Positions 1-13,807 of a DNA stretch of 64,000 nt are shown one piece after another. Under the pieces are notes generated by a model. That model was given only the letters and a program-made list of their open reading frames with translations. It was not told where the DNA came from and did not search any database. Position 1 is the stretch's first letter, and every line of letters begins with the position of its first letter. The stretch spans positions 18,307,915 through 18,371,914 of the forward strand of contig CAIIXF020000001.1 in NCBI GenBank assembly GCA_903813345.2, read 5' to 3'. A program made the translations under genes and the position numbers. This stretch comes from Owenia fusiformis (taxonomy: Eukaryota > Annelida > Polychaeta > Sabellida > Oweniidae).

Positions 1-1280
1 TTCTAGCCTCTACAAATTGGTCATACGTGTTTATTTTTCGTAGTGGTACAAGGGGAAACGTTTAACTGTTAAAACTATGTACGAAGCACCTTGTTAGAAA
101 ACTTAATCACCATAAACGTTCTAGTTGGAAACAAACGACGTCATTTTTCACGTTAATATATCATTGTCTTAAGAAAATACCTAAAAGTGTCCAGTTGAAA
201 TATTTGAAGTAGTAACAGATGAGGGAGGAGTGGGTATTTATCATCCTATAGACACCGTCAGCTTATGTCATCCTTTCCTGCTAAAACCTAAGTCATTTAG
301 TTGTGTAATATGAAGAGAAACGTTAAATCTATTTAACTTACTAGGAAACGTTATAGTAATTCCAAGTAAGTAGGATTTATTACTTTAGTCTTATTAATGA
401 TGCTCAATAATTTTATAGGTTACAATTTAATCTAACCTGAGTGAATCTACAGCAGTATCATTACTGAGGATATTTTTCAAATGACTGCCTCGCAACGTCA
501 GCTAAATCAGGTCGATTCGACCCAGGTGCCAGGTGAACAAATTATTCATTAGCAGGTAATATTGATAAAGCTAATGATGCCATCCCTTAATTTCGTTTTT
601 CAATATTAATTAAAGTTTCGTGTTTTTCCTATTCTTGTAATTTTTTGATGTTTTGTGACTATTTGCGTTGGTTTATGCTTTGTCTCGATCATCCTAAGAA
701 TGTTTCATACTAATGCATCATCCCAGAAGTGTTTCGATGAAACTGATTGATAAAAAATATTAATTCTCTAGTAGAATTTTATATATAACGTTATCTAATA
801 CAACGCCTATATTGAGATGCTCCCTAACTAATATATGCCAAAATGTATTGATTCATCAGAAAAATTAAAGTCATCATCAGAATACGAAGAAATTTTGACA
901 TCTTCGGGGCAATTAATCTATCAGAATAAACTCAATATAAACACACCAATCTGGCAGTTTTATATCAATAATGGCTGGTTTTACTCTGTAACTTCCATTG
1001 CAAAGGAGTTTCTACTGACTGGCACAACCTAAGAGAAAGAACCGTTATTACTGAAAGTGGAAGTGTGTTGCAAAATTTAATTGGGATTCAAATTTTCATC
1101 GATGAAGTGATAAAGTGAAAAAAAGGATTCCAAGATTTAATTATTTAGAAGTCATGAAATGAATTGATTCCTTGTTTTAAGTAAAGGACGATAATCTTCT
1201 TTGATGAATATACCTGATCCAATACTTTTAAAATCTGTATCTGAATGTTCCATATTTATGAACTGTATATTCGATACTAT
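1..1280. other. AT-rich intergenic DNA, no gene seen
   Basis: I see no splice-framed coding segment, RNA gene or repeat with a second copy in the window. A 65-codon frame near 835-1032 has no recognisable motif and composition like the surrounding DNA. A 13-bp palindrome (GGTCGATTCGACC, 510-522) is the only local structure. It is not part of a tRNA fold, as no matching A-box or acceptor stem is present. Confidence 0.6.
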
Positions 1281-1663
1281 TTTGGGGAGAATATGATCCA
1301 CTTGGAGTGGCACAACTGCAAGCAACATGTACAGTTGACCTACCGATATATTCTTAACAATTATCTCAAATATAATATTTCCAATGAGATCTATGTCATA
1401 AATTGGTAAAGATATTAAGAATTTAAGGTGTCACAATGGGGGAAATTGTTTAAATTCTCCCAAATAATAAATATGGTAACCATAAAATAGAAAAATGAAT
1501 GTATTGTTGTAAAAAGCTTTAGTTTTCCTCAAATACAGTATACATTTGGGTATTTTAGAAAATAGACATGGCAAGAAATGATATGAGACAAAAGTATTCT
1601 AGAATTGACACATTTTTTGTCAAAAGTACTAATCTGGATCTTGCTCGATCTGATTCTGTCTTT
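1281..1663 (+). mobile_element. MITE copy 1 (TTAA-type family, ~370 bp)
   Basis: This is a diverged copy of a ~370-bp element found four times in the window. Shared blocks are the left end (GGGAGAATATGATC), a CAACTGCAAGCAACATGTAC block followed by AGTTGACC, a GGTAACCAT core, and the right end (GATCTGATTCTGTCTTT). It has no coding capacity; a 66-codon frame that overlaps its right end and runs on past it to 1805 is incidental. The orientation is the same as copy 2 (13808-14181). The terminal TTAA is no longer intact here, so this looks like an old insertion. Confidence 0.7.
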
Positions 1664-4600
1664 GATATTACTCGTCTATCATGTCTGGCCTTTGATCCCA
1701 AATGAGTATCAATTGGTTGGTCGAAAGTTCAACACCTTTCCACTGTATCTGTTTATTTATAATAACTTTCATTTATTTCCTATCGATTATCTATATCTAT
1801 TCTGATTTTGAATATCCCGAAATAAGAAAATAAGATTAGGGGATTTGGTGGAAATCCTCATTTTCTCGAAAAAAAACGAAATGCTGAACGATGGAAAAAT
1901 GTAATTTGAATTGAGTAATCTGCTCTATATCCGACTTGAAATATTCATTATTTTCCCTTTAAATCATTCATGGATCAAATGTTCATTAATTGGTAGATTT
2001 GGCATTCCATTTCAATGCATACTATGTCCAGATTATCTCATTGTAATGTTGGGTGTCACCTTTTGAAAAACTACTAGCTGGTCTGGTTTTTGTATTATAG
2101 GGAGAAAGTAGTAGCAATAAATGTATCTCATTTAATAAAGGACAATAAAGACATACATATATAAAAAGCTCCTGATACTCATGAGAATTACTGAAAGTTC
2201 ATCGGCATTATATTTCTATAGAAAAGCATATGCCTCATACATGCCCTTATTGTATGAAATACACACCATCTGGGAATGATATGGCAGAATGGGTTTACAT
2301 TCCTGCACAAAATAGGCTAAATACAATGTAAATATATTTCATCTAAACGATATGTTTCATTTTGACGATTTATTCATCCCTATTTGTGTGAATTAAGTGA
2401 ATAAATCTCAGCTGCTGTGGTATGTCTTGCTTAATCGAGGTTTTGCTTTGAAATCCGTTTTCCGTTTAGCTAAATGTAACATGGTTAACTCTCACCAATA
2501 TCTGAAATAATGTGCCATGTGGTCTAATGATTCTATGTATTTGTATAGGTTGACCTATATAATTCATGGATTGCCCTTCTGAAAATTTGTTTAATGGGAT
2601 TGAGTAATAGAGGCGTTGTTTTTGTGAAATGTGAGTACAAGACCCAAACTGTACATCTGACCTCTAAAAAGAAGGAATGTCTGTATGTTCATGTAGGTTG
2701 TTTTATATTTTTCAGTTAGACAAGAGCTAATACTTTTTTCAACAACAAACAGATTAGTCATGAACATAACGTCGTACCATGGTCTTAGTTAATCTGGTCA
2801 GTTTGGGTTAATCACGCTTGATAATTAAACATCAGGGTTTATTAATGATCAGTTGCGAGGTGCTATGCCTCATACCCATGTGGATTCTTTTCGAGCCTTT
2901 GGGTTTCATGCTATGTCAAAAATCCCGTCGGATCATCCATCATCCACTGGTAGACTTGATCTCTGACGAGACATGTACATAATCTGCATGTACAGATGCG
3001 AGTCTGTCATTAATATGGAACTTTGCGATAAAACTGTGTTTCTATGAGGCATTGTGCATTTCACCATATAACTAACGCCCCATACTTTTCGATCAGTGTG
3101 CATATTGATGTACACTATCTCAGTATCAGTGGACAAGATAACTCCTTTGTTTGTTGTGTGGTTTCGATTCGTGTGGTGTTGTTGCTGTATCCATCTATCG
3201 GTATATAGTTTTTAAATGTGGAATTAGCAGTGTTATTACTTTGTATATTTACTATCCCAAATGTTCGCTAGAGGGCATACCAGTACGAGGCGTCTAGCAA
3301 AAAGTTGTTTTTGTTGTTGCTCTTGTTAGATTGATCATTCATTTGAGGATGCTTTAGAAACAGTTTCCTCTCCTTAATCCAGTAAATAGTTGTTTTGAAT
3401 AGGTATAGAAAGTAGATAATTGACTGCTTTTATTGCACCATACATCCCATGTCACTTTGTTCCAATCGTTATTTACTTGTGTCAAGACAACCGTCATTTT
3501 ATATTTTGACATAACTGTTGTTTATTCTCGTGTTACTCTTCGTTATTTACCTCTGAATACTAAAACAAGACTGAGCTCTAGACAGTAATATCATGAAGGT
3601 AACATTGACCTTGGTAGAGTTCTAGCGTTTTATGAGTTGACGACATTAAATTACAATTTATGGTGCCATTAAAATTCACTCTTAATGCAATTTAGCTCCA
3701 CAAATGGTGTACTTGCACATATGATTACTCATTACAATATATTAAATTGAAATCACGTGATTTGGATGTGTCCTCTTAGTCATGAAACAAACTTTTTAAA
3801 CTTTTTAAGTTTGTTGAGTTTTAGGATTAGTAACAGCCATATAGTCGTCTAAATATTTTCCTTATGCTTAAAAAGGTGTTGTTAGTTGCATTCGCCAGTT
3901 AACGAAAACATGGAAATAAGAAGCTTGAAGAGCAAAAGAGAGCGCTCGAAATTGCTATGTTGGTTTGTTTTTTGATTAATGTCTTCTGTTAGAGACGTAA
4001 ATGGTTTTCCATTTCATTGGCGAGATGGGATTGAGTGGGGCGGTTGGTTTTATCGAACGGACGGTCGTAGTTCATACAAGGATAATGCATTAGCTGACGG
4101 ATAAAACTTGTCTCTGAAATTAATTCCAATCATTTTCCTTTGGGATGTTTACTTCTTTTCATAGTTAAATCCCTTAATACGCTGGTTGTGAGTCACGATT
4201 CCCATAAGAGAATATTTGGAACATTTCACTGAATTGTTATTAATGAAAATGCAATAGCATCATTCCGTATATGTTTGGTTGGATTGTTTGTGCATTCATC
4301 TATAAATGCCTGGATAATTGTTTTTAATGTAGTTCTTATTAATGCTTGATTTCTATCGTAATTATATTATCAAAACAATTATAAAATGTAAACATTTTAA
4401 CCCAAGTATACGCTAAAATGTAAAAGTAGGTCAATATGTGGCAATTTGGACTTCTGGACATTGCATTGTTATGTGTTTCAAATTCTCGTCTGAATTCTGT
4501 TCAATTATTTATCTCTATGTTCTGTAAGTTAATAAATTAAGAACAACGTTTTAAAGAACATTACAACCCCCACTTGTATTAATTAGCAATTATATTGGAT

Positions 4601-7600
4601 GCTATCTATAAAACCATAGAGAACAACTCAGTCTACTTTAAATTGCAGTAAATCTATATAAGAGCAGCCATTTTGGATTCAATTGATATGATTTTGTACT
4701 AATGGATCACCGTGACATGGTTTATTTCGTAGGATACATTTCATAAAGAAGGCTGGGCTTTGCTATTAGACTGTATTTTTATATTTGGCTGTCGTGTAGG
4801 TGCAAATAAAATGTTTTTCTACTGAAAGCGTATTTCTGTAGTTTATAACATGTTATTTCTCACCATGATACTTAATTAAACGTGAACTTTAATATGTACT
4901 TTTATATTTCCCTCAAAGTCCTTATTGTTTTATGGATTATGTTTTTATGTTTTCATGAAGTATAGGTTCATGATCAATTTTGTAATTAAACTAGGCAATT
5001 ATTAATTATCTTCAAATATTTCAAGTGTATATTGATTTATATTTGTTCAATGAAAATTATTTGGTAATGTTTGAAAAGGACATGTAGAACAATTTCATTT
5101 GTTTTTTAGTTCTTTCACAATTTTACATATTGAACCTTCATTTATAGATAATTTGGTAAAATATAGTTTTGTATTTTAGATTCTTTTTGACTAACAATCA
5201 AAAGTGAGCTCCAAATATAACGCCCATGATTCGAAAGCAGGTATCCGAAAACAAATCAGTACGTTTAATTTATGACCCACTTTACGACTATGAATATTGA
5301 TAATGGTGTAATGTATTAACAACCTTTATTTAAGAACATTAAATCCATAAATTTTACGAAACATTGGATCAGTTTCAAATTAGAAGTTGAACAAAGGGGC
5401 TGTTGCAATTACGGAGAGAGATTTCGTTAGGAAAGAAACGCGATGTGCTCTTTGGGGACCGGTATGTCGTATATTTCGTATTTTCTAATCAGTAACATCT
5501 GTATGTATCTTCTGTTGTAGACATTTTAGAAACTAAATGTGATTTTTTTCCTTTTAAAAATAATCTTGCATTTAAGTTAACAAAACAATGGTTTTGTGTG
5601 TGGTAGGGCATAAGCTTTTCCAGCAAAATATTTAGTACAAATTTAAGGATTTTCGGAGAAACTGCATGCTCCCATGTGATATGCAAACATTTCAAATGGC
5701 AGAATCGCATTAACTCTGAAAATCTCATATGTTTCTATCAATCTAATATCACTGCTCAGTCCAGTAACATTTGGAGTAACACATCAATAGAATAGATGCT
5801 CATATATGTATTTTAGTGCCTTGATGTTCCTTGGTCAGAACAGATACATTGATATGTAGATAGTAATAACTTTTGATTAACGACGAGATTTATTAACTTG
5901 CTTCACGCAAACCGACAATTATTGTATTTCTCTGTACTTTCTATTTTATTTGAAAGGTCAAAATGGTAATTTCTGTAAGTTTCACCAATATTCATTGTCA
6001 TTTTCTGGTGCTAGTATCAGGGACTGAATTTTGCAAAGCTGTAATGGGTTGGAGAGTTTGACTAAAGTGTCAGTTTAAGAAATATAAACCGCAAAGTCAA
6101 GCAATTTTGTTCTTGTCAACAATATTAACAAATGATGGAGAGATTTTATCATGAAGATGTGTTATAATGTCACTAAGTCTAAACCTGATCCTCTGTGGTA
6201 TATAGCATTCACATTCTGTCATAATTTCCATAAAGTTTTTTAATTGCCTTTGCTTCGGGGGAATTACTGTTCGTAGCCAATATAACCGCGTTGACCCAAA
6301 GACGCGGTGAAAAATCAACATTTTTCGGAAACTTTGAACCGCCAAATCATCTCACACAAATGAAAATTTATTCCAAACATAATTTTCTCGTATGGTTTGG
6401 TATGTGATCAAAATAATATGCAAAACGTTTGAATTTTTTGTGTTGTGGTTTAGGCTAGAAAACTATGTTCAAAGAACGCATAAATACTTGATGAAAAATA
6501 GGTCAATTATTTGATCCTAGTTGAAATTAACGAGATCTTCCTTCATATAGAGTTTCAATTCACTCCAAATCATATAGCTTAAAATCTTGGATTATAACAA
6601 CAAACAATTTAGTATTTGAATATAAATAATGATGATATTGAACATAAACTTAAATTGACAAAGATGACTAGCATGGGTATATCTATCAAACGTTTTATTT
6701 ATTGACAATGATTCATTTTCAAAAATCAAACTCCACCTGGATTACCACGTAAATGATTGATTTACTATGCCCTTCTTTGGTGTCATATTTGAACAAAACA
6801 ATAGTGTGCATTTTTATATTTCAATGTATTAAAGCCTGATAAATATCCATACATCAAACAGACAATATGTCTAAATTTATTGCGATGTCTATTGTAGACG
6901 TCGTTTTATCACAAACATGTGTTTATAATACCATCGTATCCTTTTATAGTTATTTGGTATCATCATACTTAGAAAGAATGTTTTACATCAAACCATTCGC
7001 ATTTCTTACATAGACTACATCAATACATAAATGTATTTTGCATGGGCCAATGTGTTAACTAAACTATTCGTTAGTGAGTACTGGTGTACTATACAAGACA
7101 ACCTTGTGTAAATTCATTTGTATCTAGTCCTAGATAGAGCTCAAGAAATATATGATTTTTTAGATTTTGCTCACAGATCAACTATATTAACTATAAGTAT
7201 AAACTTTATAATTAGAGGTGAAATATTAAAAAAGTATACAATATAATTTAACACAGTACAATACAATATAATTAAATTAATTACAATACATAAACTACTT
7301 ACACAAGTATAATTGTTCTACATCAATATTTTGAGGCATATTTATAAATATAAACAAACAAAACGTAAAAACCTCTACATATAACATATGTAATTCTTTA
7401 AAAAACGAAAAAATTTCCATACATGTATCCTTTTTAAGTTTAGAATATTTATATTTAAAAAAATCTTTCATCGGTATACTCAGGCTAGTTTATCTATTAG
7501 CTTTGATTCTAGTTTCTTCGTCAAACGCTGGATGTGTTGGTGTTCGTTGGGGAAACAACATTTCTGGACACAGCCTGAATCTTAATATGATTTCACCAAT

Positions 7601-8183
7601 CCATTTGAATGCAAGCAATCTTTTAGAGAAAACAAATGGAACGTAAATACATCGACTTTCAATCACATTTGACGGTAAAATTAATGACGCTCGTGTTTTC
7701 CCATAGTTAACATTTTCCAGTTTTGTTCAACTTCGCGGCAAACCTTGATGTGAATTTAGACAAAACAAGCAAATGTGATTAATTTTGACGTATTCGAAAG
7801 CAGTTTGTGAAAAATGAATAAAATATATTAAAGTATTAATTATCGTTTGAAGAGTCGTCTATAATCTGAATCTTGCCCCATTGTCTTGCTTGTCTATGTG
7901 AAATGATAGGCCCTCGGAGCTGAGATCGTTAGTCACATCCAGTCGCTGTCTTTTGAATTAATCGTGAATGCAGTCTTTTCCTTCCTCTTCGTTCACATAG
8001 ATCTTTGGACAACATATTAATCATATATTTTTTATCTATTCACAAAATATTACAACGCTCGCAAGCACAACAATTGATATATGATCATGTATACACTGGA
8101 GGTGTGCAAAAACAGCTATTAATCTCCAGGTTTTGAAAACCCCAGTTGGTTTGGGATCATGGCGTCGCCTACCCACATTTGGT
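1664..8183. other. AT-rich intergenic DNA, no gene seen
   Basis: About 6.5 kb without a supported gene. Frames of 67-82 codons at 2933-3136, 5489-5728 and 6097-6345 (minus strand) show no known motif and no convincing splice context. An AT-rich, roughly pentanucleotide run (ACAATATA/ATACA-like) lies at about 7235-7290. If the cluster is collinear, Hox5 should lie further left, outside the window. Confidence 0.55.
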
Positions 8184-8342
8184 CTAACCTGGCGTGTGGG
8201 GTGACTTCTTGAGCTTCACGTCCATGTCCCTGACATGACGTAGCAGCTGTTTCCTTGATGTGGGGTATTTGGTGAAAAGTGTGTTGTCTGGTCTGACCTG
8301 AATAGATCTCTCTCGCTCAGTTATTTGAGATGGAGAAAGACC
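8184..8342 (-). other. GC-richer open segment, possible terminal coding exon
   Basis: Read on the minus strand, 52 codons are open and end at TAG (8184-8186). The frame is bounded upstream by a stop at 8343-8345. The translation starts GLSPSQITERERS and ends near VKLKKSPHTPG; it is rich in K and R and looks protein-like. It has no initiating ATG of its own. A possible acceptor (TCTATTCAG) lies inside the frame. G+C is visibly higher than in the flanks. I do not recognise a family. It could be a last exon of a minus-strand gene, a decayed coding fragment, or a conserved non-coding element that happens to be open. Confidence 0.25.
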
Positions 8343-10065
8343 CTAATTTCTATTTGCGATACTTCAGTTTCAACAAGGTCTAAAGTCTACGAGTATCTTG
8401 ATAAGAGGTCTGGCTCGAGTTCGCCCTCTTGAAATATCTGATTACGAAGTTTGTAGGAACTGCTCATCGTATCCCGTTTGAGGATGTTATATCTTCTTTG
8501 ATCTATTGCATCAAATCATCAGATCCTGGAAATACAAATGAAAGAATAATGTTATTTCGTTAGTTGGAAAGTTATTGATGTTTGAATAGATCGTGCCATA
8601 GAGGCTTATTTACTCTGGCTTGTTTAGTTAGTCAAGCTGAAACGAAACTAACAATTTAATTAAGCAAATGCAATAGAAGGAGAAGGCCAGATAAATATTC
8701 TTCTAGCCGAGTAAATAATCTCTGATTGCTGATATGAATAAAGGAATTACGAATGGTAATTGCATCCAACAAAATAATGTACTTTTCCCTGAAAAATAAA
8801 ATTTAAAACGTCTTAAATTTGTCTTCATTTAGATATTGCTTTTAGATATTAACACTTGCAAAGACTCGTCCTTTAATAAACGTCTAATCTACAAGAATTT
8901 CCTTGTATATATGCCTTAACTAGCACGACATACAGACCAATTTACCAACTAACTAATGTCAAAAATCCCATTTGCAAAGAGGAAAGATTAATGCAGAAAT
9001 TATGCCATTTACTCTCACGACTTGAGGGTAGGCAATCAGGAAATGGATCTCATTTACTTGTGTGTTGACTTCGCAATTGGATTTTTCTATCTTAGAAAAC
9101 ATCTCTTTCATAGTTTCCTCATTAATCATCTATTGACAGTTGGAGAAATTTAGCAAAGAACACAAATCGATCCTTTACTGGAATAAACATTGTTGCTTCT
9201 CTCATGAAATAATATGCCAGCTACTGTTTAGCTAGAAGTATACTTTCAAAATGGCCGACTCTCCTGATTTATCTATTCGGCGCAGATGAATTATCTTGGG
9301 AATATGGGATGCTTAATATTGAATTCATAGTAGATATACCACAGTTGGTGTCTTAATCATGGTATTAAAGTATAATGCACTATTGTTTTATATTAGTCTT
9401 TAATATATGGGTCAGCGTTGGGACTTGAGGTGGTTTAAGGTGTTGAGTGACGCCCGTTATTTCGCTATATCAGTCGAACAATCGGGCAATAAAATGTGAT
9501 TTATTTTATGTTTATTGTAGTATTTTTCGTCTAGAAATGCAATTGAGACCCTGTTACTATTATCGTTTAGGTTGTAAATAACAGAATGTAAGTATTTACA
9601 AATAATTCGTTAACCACTTTATGTTCTTACCAAAGTTGAAGTAGGCCTTTGTAGATTTGGAATAATGAGATATCAAAGATATAAGTTGCTTAATGATGTT
9701 AAAACTCTCTAAAAGTGCAAGTATTATCATACAATAAACTTATGAGTGTAGATTCTTGCTCATAGTTGTTCAGATGTCGATAGTGAGAGGACTAAATTGC
9801 GAAAAGAGACAACGAACGAATACATGGGTGCCGATCCCAGGTCAAAACTTATCTCTCGATGACGCGATGGATATACAACTCATGTCTTGTTTCTCCTAGC
9901 ATCTTATGCCAAACTTTCACAATTTATGTTAAGGTCAATAGAAATATTCAGTATTTATAACATTTATCTGTGTGTATTAACGTTTTATCGCCGTGAGTTA
10001 TGGCCTGCTCAAGTAGCAAGTGTGTAGTTTTGTTTGCTGTACACGTTCGCATTTTGCTCTTGTAG
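8343..10065. other. Intergenic DNA, no gene seen
   Basis: No supported gene and no repeat with a second copy. It holds one CAAAATGGCCGACT block at about 9247-9260, whose core recurs at 46014 and in the tandem array at 11.6-13.0 kb. Confidence 0.5.
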
Positions 10066-10187
10066 ATGGGTGGGAAGGTGACCGGTAATATGCACCTCTG
10101 CTGTCCAAATTCAGACTGGGTCCCGCCATGTGGATGATGTCTACACGTCTAAACATCAGTGTGAAATACCACACAGGCGTTATGTCG
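10066..10187 (+). other. Candidate internal exon of a non-coding transcript
   Basis: This GC-richer 122-bp segment is preceded by a good acceptor context (CATTTTGCTCTTGTAG) and followed by a good donor (TCG|GTAAGTAC). All three + frames contain stops; the longest starts MGGKVTGNMHLCC and ends after 23 codons. If real, it is therefore a non-coding exon, possibly of a primary transcript that carries mir-10, which lies 5.7 kb downstream on the same strand. The minus strand is also open for 67 codons (9998-10201), so a minus-strand coding segment is the competing reading. Confidence 0.25.
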
Positions 10188-11369
10188 GTAAGTACAGACA
10201 TATCATGATATACACTGCCTTATCTTTGCTAGCCTTACCACCTATATTTGCCTTATATTGGATTATACTGTATGCTTGCTATCCTATATAGTATTCTTGT
10301 TATCAATTGACAAGATTATAGTTAAGTGGCTATGTTCACCAAGGTAAACAATTTTTAACTAATGCCATTATACAGGTAGGGAACTCAAAAAATTAATTGG
10401 CAACTCCACTGTAAAAATACGAACTGGGTAAACTATATTATAGCCTTGAATTATGAAAGGATTTCATTGCAATTTCTAGTCTAGATCCGCATAAACAGTT
10501 GGTCATATTGGAGTTCTTGTTGGAACCTGAATATAGTTGAACAAAAGTTAACAAAAGTAAACTTAAACAAACACATGTGTTCAATTCTCGAGAAACTCTC
10601 ACGTATATCAGAGGACTGGACGTTTAGTATTCTAATATCACAACGCCTTGTGGCATTTCCCCCCAAAGGTTAATCAGACAAGGAGGCGATTTTTCATCTG
10701 AAATTTGACATCCCGATTAGAGGTATTCAGAACTTGCATGATTGTATTCAAAATGTAAAGCCACTAGAGTATAACACGTCATTTTCTAAATAGAAGACTC
10801 ATCTCCTCTGACTGTCACCATTAATTCCCTTGTCCACCCGTAAGAAAAATGGCGTCGTGGTCATGTTTTAAAATGTTAAATAGAGTAAAAAATGAGTGGC
10901 CTGGCCAAAGATTAAGATATACAACGGAGTAGTTAACATTCGAATTTGTATAGAAATGTGTGAAAATCGTATACGATATGCAAATATTAGAGAGACTTGA
11001 CTTCGAATCAGCCTTGCAATTAGGATATGGGCTAACGGCATTGCCTAGAAGTTCAGATCAATATTGCTTCATTGCTCAGCAACCGAGCCTGGCCCATGGG
11101 GAAAAAGCTGGTTCGGGGTGAATTTTTTCTTTAAGCCAAGTTCTTTGAAAGTTCCTTGGTTGAACTTTGAAGTGAAATGTGATACGCATGTGCATTCAAC
11201 AAAATAACACAGTTAAAACCTCCTTGGGGTGAATTTGTTACAGTTTTGGTGATTTCACATACTTGACAATTTTTATAAAACAATGACATGATAAAGTTTT
11301 AAAATATATTATAGTGAATTCATATTAACAGATTTGATCGAACTCAAACAATATAATATATAGTTAAAA
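10188..11369. other. Intergenic DNA, no gene seen
   Basis: No recognisable gene. A 61-codon minus-strand frame (10481-10666) has no motif. The right edge runs into the tandem array. Confidence 0.5.
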
Positions 11370-13372
11370 TTTACATGATATATCACTTTTTTTAACGTAT
11401 TTTATCACTTTAAAATTGCACTCTATTTTAATCTATATCTGGGTGTGGCTACTGAAACTACTGTCCTTTGCAACATTTTTCGATTATTTCATTTTAGAGT
11501 ATTAAACGAAATGAAAACCATGTCCAAATAAATATGTTGCCATATGTTATTTACTCAACTTGACAATGTTTTGGGGTTATTTTAGGATTTGTAACTGTTT
11601 AAAAAGATGATCAAATTGAAGTGTCATAGTGACCTGTTTTCAACCAAAATGGCCGCTTCGACCCCCGACCTTAATGTAAGATATAATACTTTATAGTACA
11701 AGATGTGTCATAAAAATGGAATTTATGTTTTTGGGAGTTTACTTAAAGTATTGATTAAGAAATGTTTCGGATTTCAGGTGTTACCCTATGTGAAATAGAG
11801 TTGAAGAAGAAACCATCTTAAAAATATTCTAGTACACCGAAACCAAAAATGTCAAATTAGATGTCAATGGGCTGCTTAAGCTATAACTTAGGGTAACAAT
11901 GGATTACTTTAGATTTTACCTTACCTCAGACCTCACAATAAACTATTTAAGCTTGACTTTGAAACAGATAGCTTTGGCGATATTATACTGCGTCTAACAT
12001 TGAAAAATAACATACGATCTGAAAAAAACTTTACATGATATATAACTTTTATGAACGTATTTTATCACTTTAAAAATGAACTCTATTTTAATGTAATTCT
12101 GGGTGTGGCTACTGAAACTACTGTCCTTTGCAACACTTTTCGATTTTTTCATTTTAGAGTATTAAACGAAATGAAAACCATGTCCAAATAAATATGTTGC
12201 CATATGTTATTTACTCAACTTGACAATGTTTTGGGGTTATTTTAGGATTTGTAACTGTTTAAAAAGATGATCAAAATTGAAGAGTGTCATAGTGACCTGT
12301 TTTCAACCAAAATGGCCGCTTCGACCCCCGACCTTAATGTAAGATATAATACTTTATAGTACAAGATGTGTCATAAAAATGGAAATTATGTTTTTGGGAG
12401 TTTCTTTAAAGTATTGATTAAGAAATGTTTCGGATTTCATGTGTTACCCTTTGTGAAATAGAGTTGTAGAAGAAAATCTTAAAAAGATCTTAAAAATATT
12501 CTAATCCACCAAAACCAAAAAATGTCAAACTAGATGTCAATGGGCTGTTCAAGCTATAACTCAGGGTAACAATGGATTACTTAGGATTTTACCTTACCTC
12601 AGACCTCACAATAAACTATTTAAGCTTGACTTTGAAACAGATAGCTTTGGCGATATTATACGTCGTCTTTCATTGAAAAATAACATACGATCTGAAAAAG
12701 ACTTTACATGATATATAACTTTTATGAACGTATTTTATCACTTTAAAAATGCACTCTATTTTAATCTTATTCTGGGTGTGGCTACTGAAACTGCTGTCCT
12801 TTGCAACACTTTTTTGATTTTTTCATTTTAGAGTATTAAACGAAATGAAAACTATGTCCAAATACTTTAAATATGTTTCCATAGGTTATTTACTCAACTT
12901 GACAATGTTTTGGGGTTACTTTAGGATTTGTAACTGTTTATAAAGATGATCAAAATTGAAGAGTGTCACAGTGACCTGTTTTCAACCAAAATGGCCGCTT
13001 CGACCCCCGACCTTAATGTAAGATATAATACTTTATAGTACAAGATGTGTCATAAAAATGGAAATTATGTTTTTGGGAGTTTCTTTAAAGTATTGATTAA
13101 GAAATGTTTCGGATTTCAGGTGTTACCCTTTGTGAAATAGAGTTGTAGAAGAAAATCTTAAAAAGATCTTAAAAATATTCTAATACACCAAAACCAAAAA
13201 ATGTCAAACTAGATGTCAATGGGCTGTTCAAGCTATAACTCAGGGTAACAATGGATTACTGAGGATTTTACCTTACCTCAGACCTCACAATAAACTATTT
13301 AAGCTTGACTTTGAAACAGATAGCTTTGGCGATGCGTCTTTCATTGAAAAATAACATACAATCTGAAAAACA
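11370..13372. repeat. Tandem array, three copies of a ~665-bp unit
   Basis: Three head-to-tail copies begin at 11370, 12030 and 12703, each starting TTTACATGATATAT. Unit lengths are about 660, 673 and 668 bp. Every unit carries CTGGGTGTGGCTACTGAAAC, CCATGTCC or CTATGTCC followed by AAATA, CAACCAAAATGGCCGCTTCG and CTCAGACCTCACAATAAAC. Copies 2 and 3 share an extra AAAAGATCTT block and the AAATTGAAGAGTGTCA form that copy 1 lacks, so they arose from the later duplication. Copy 3 has lost a few bases near its right end. No frame spans a unit, so this is non-coding satellite-like DNA. Confidence 0.93.
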
Positions 13373-13807
13373 TTGGCGTTTTTAACAACATTTCGTGCCT
13401 TGGATTGGTAAAATGGCTAAGAATAGTTTTACTATATACTCTTTCCATACTAGAAAATAAAAGAGCATGCGCGTCAACAAGGAATTGCTTTTAATTGAAT
13501 AAAATGCAATTATACTTAATTATATATAATTATATAGCATTGCTCACATGGACAAATTTACAGATTTAACAATAGAAATCATACGAATGCTTCTTTGCAT
13601 GTATTTACTAGAAATGTGTGTATGTATTTTACAAAACAAATAGATATAAACGATCCTGTGGGGAGAATATCTCGGTAAAGAATTTCCTGTAGTATGTTTT
13701 ATGATGCAATCCTTAAAACAATCGTACCCTCTTATTATTTATAGTTAATGTTGATTACTGCAGCAAACATCGTTTAATGTATAAAGTATTTTGTCCCTTT
13801 GGTCAGT
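13373..13807. other. AT-rich spacer between tandem array and MITE
   Basis: No gene or repeat is recognised. The stretch is locally very AT-rich around 13490-13540 (AATTATATATAATTATATAG). Confidence 0.5.
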
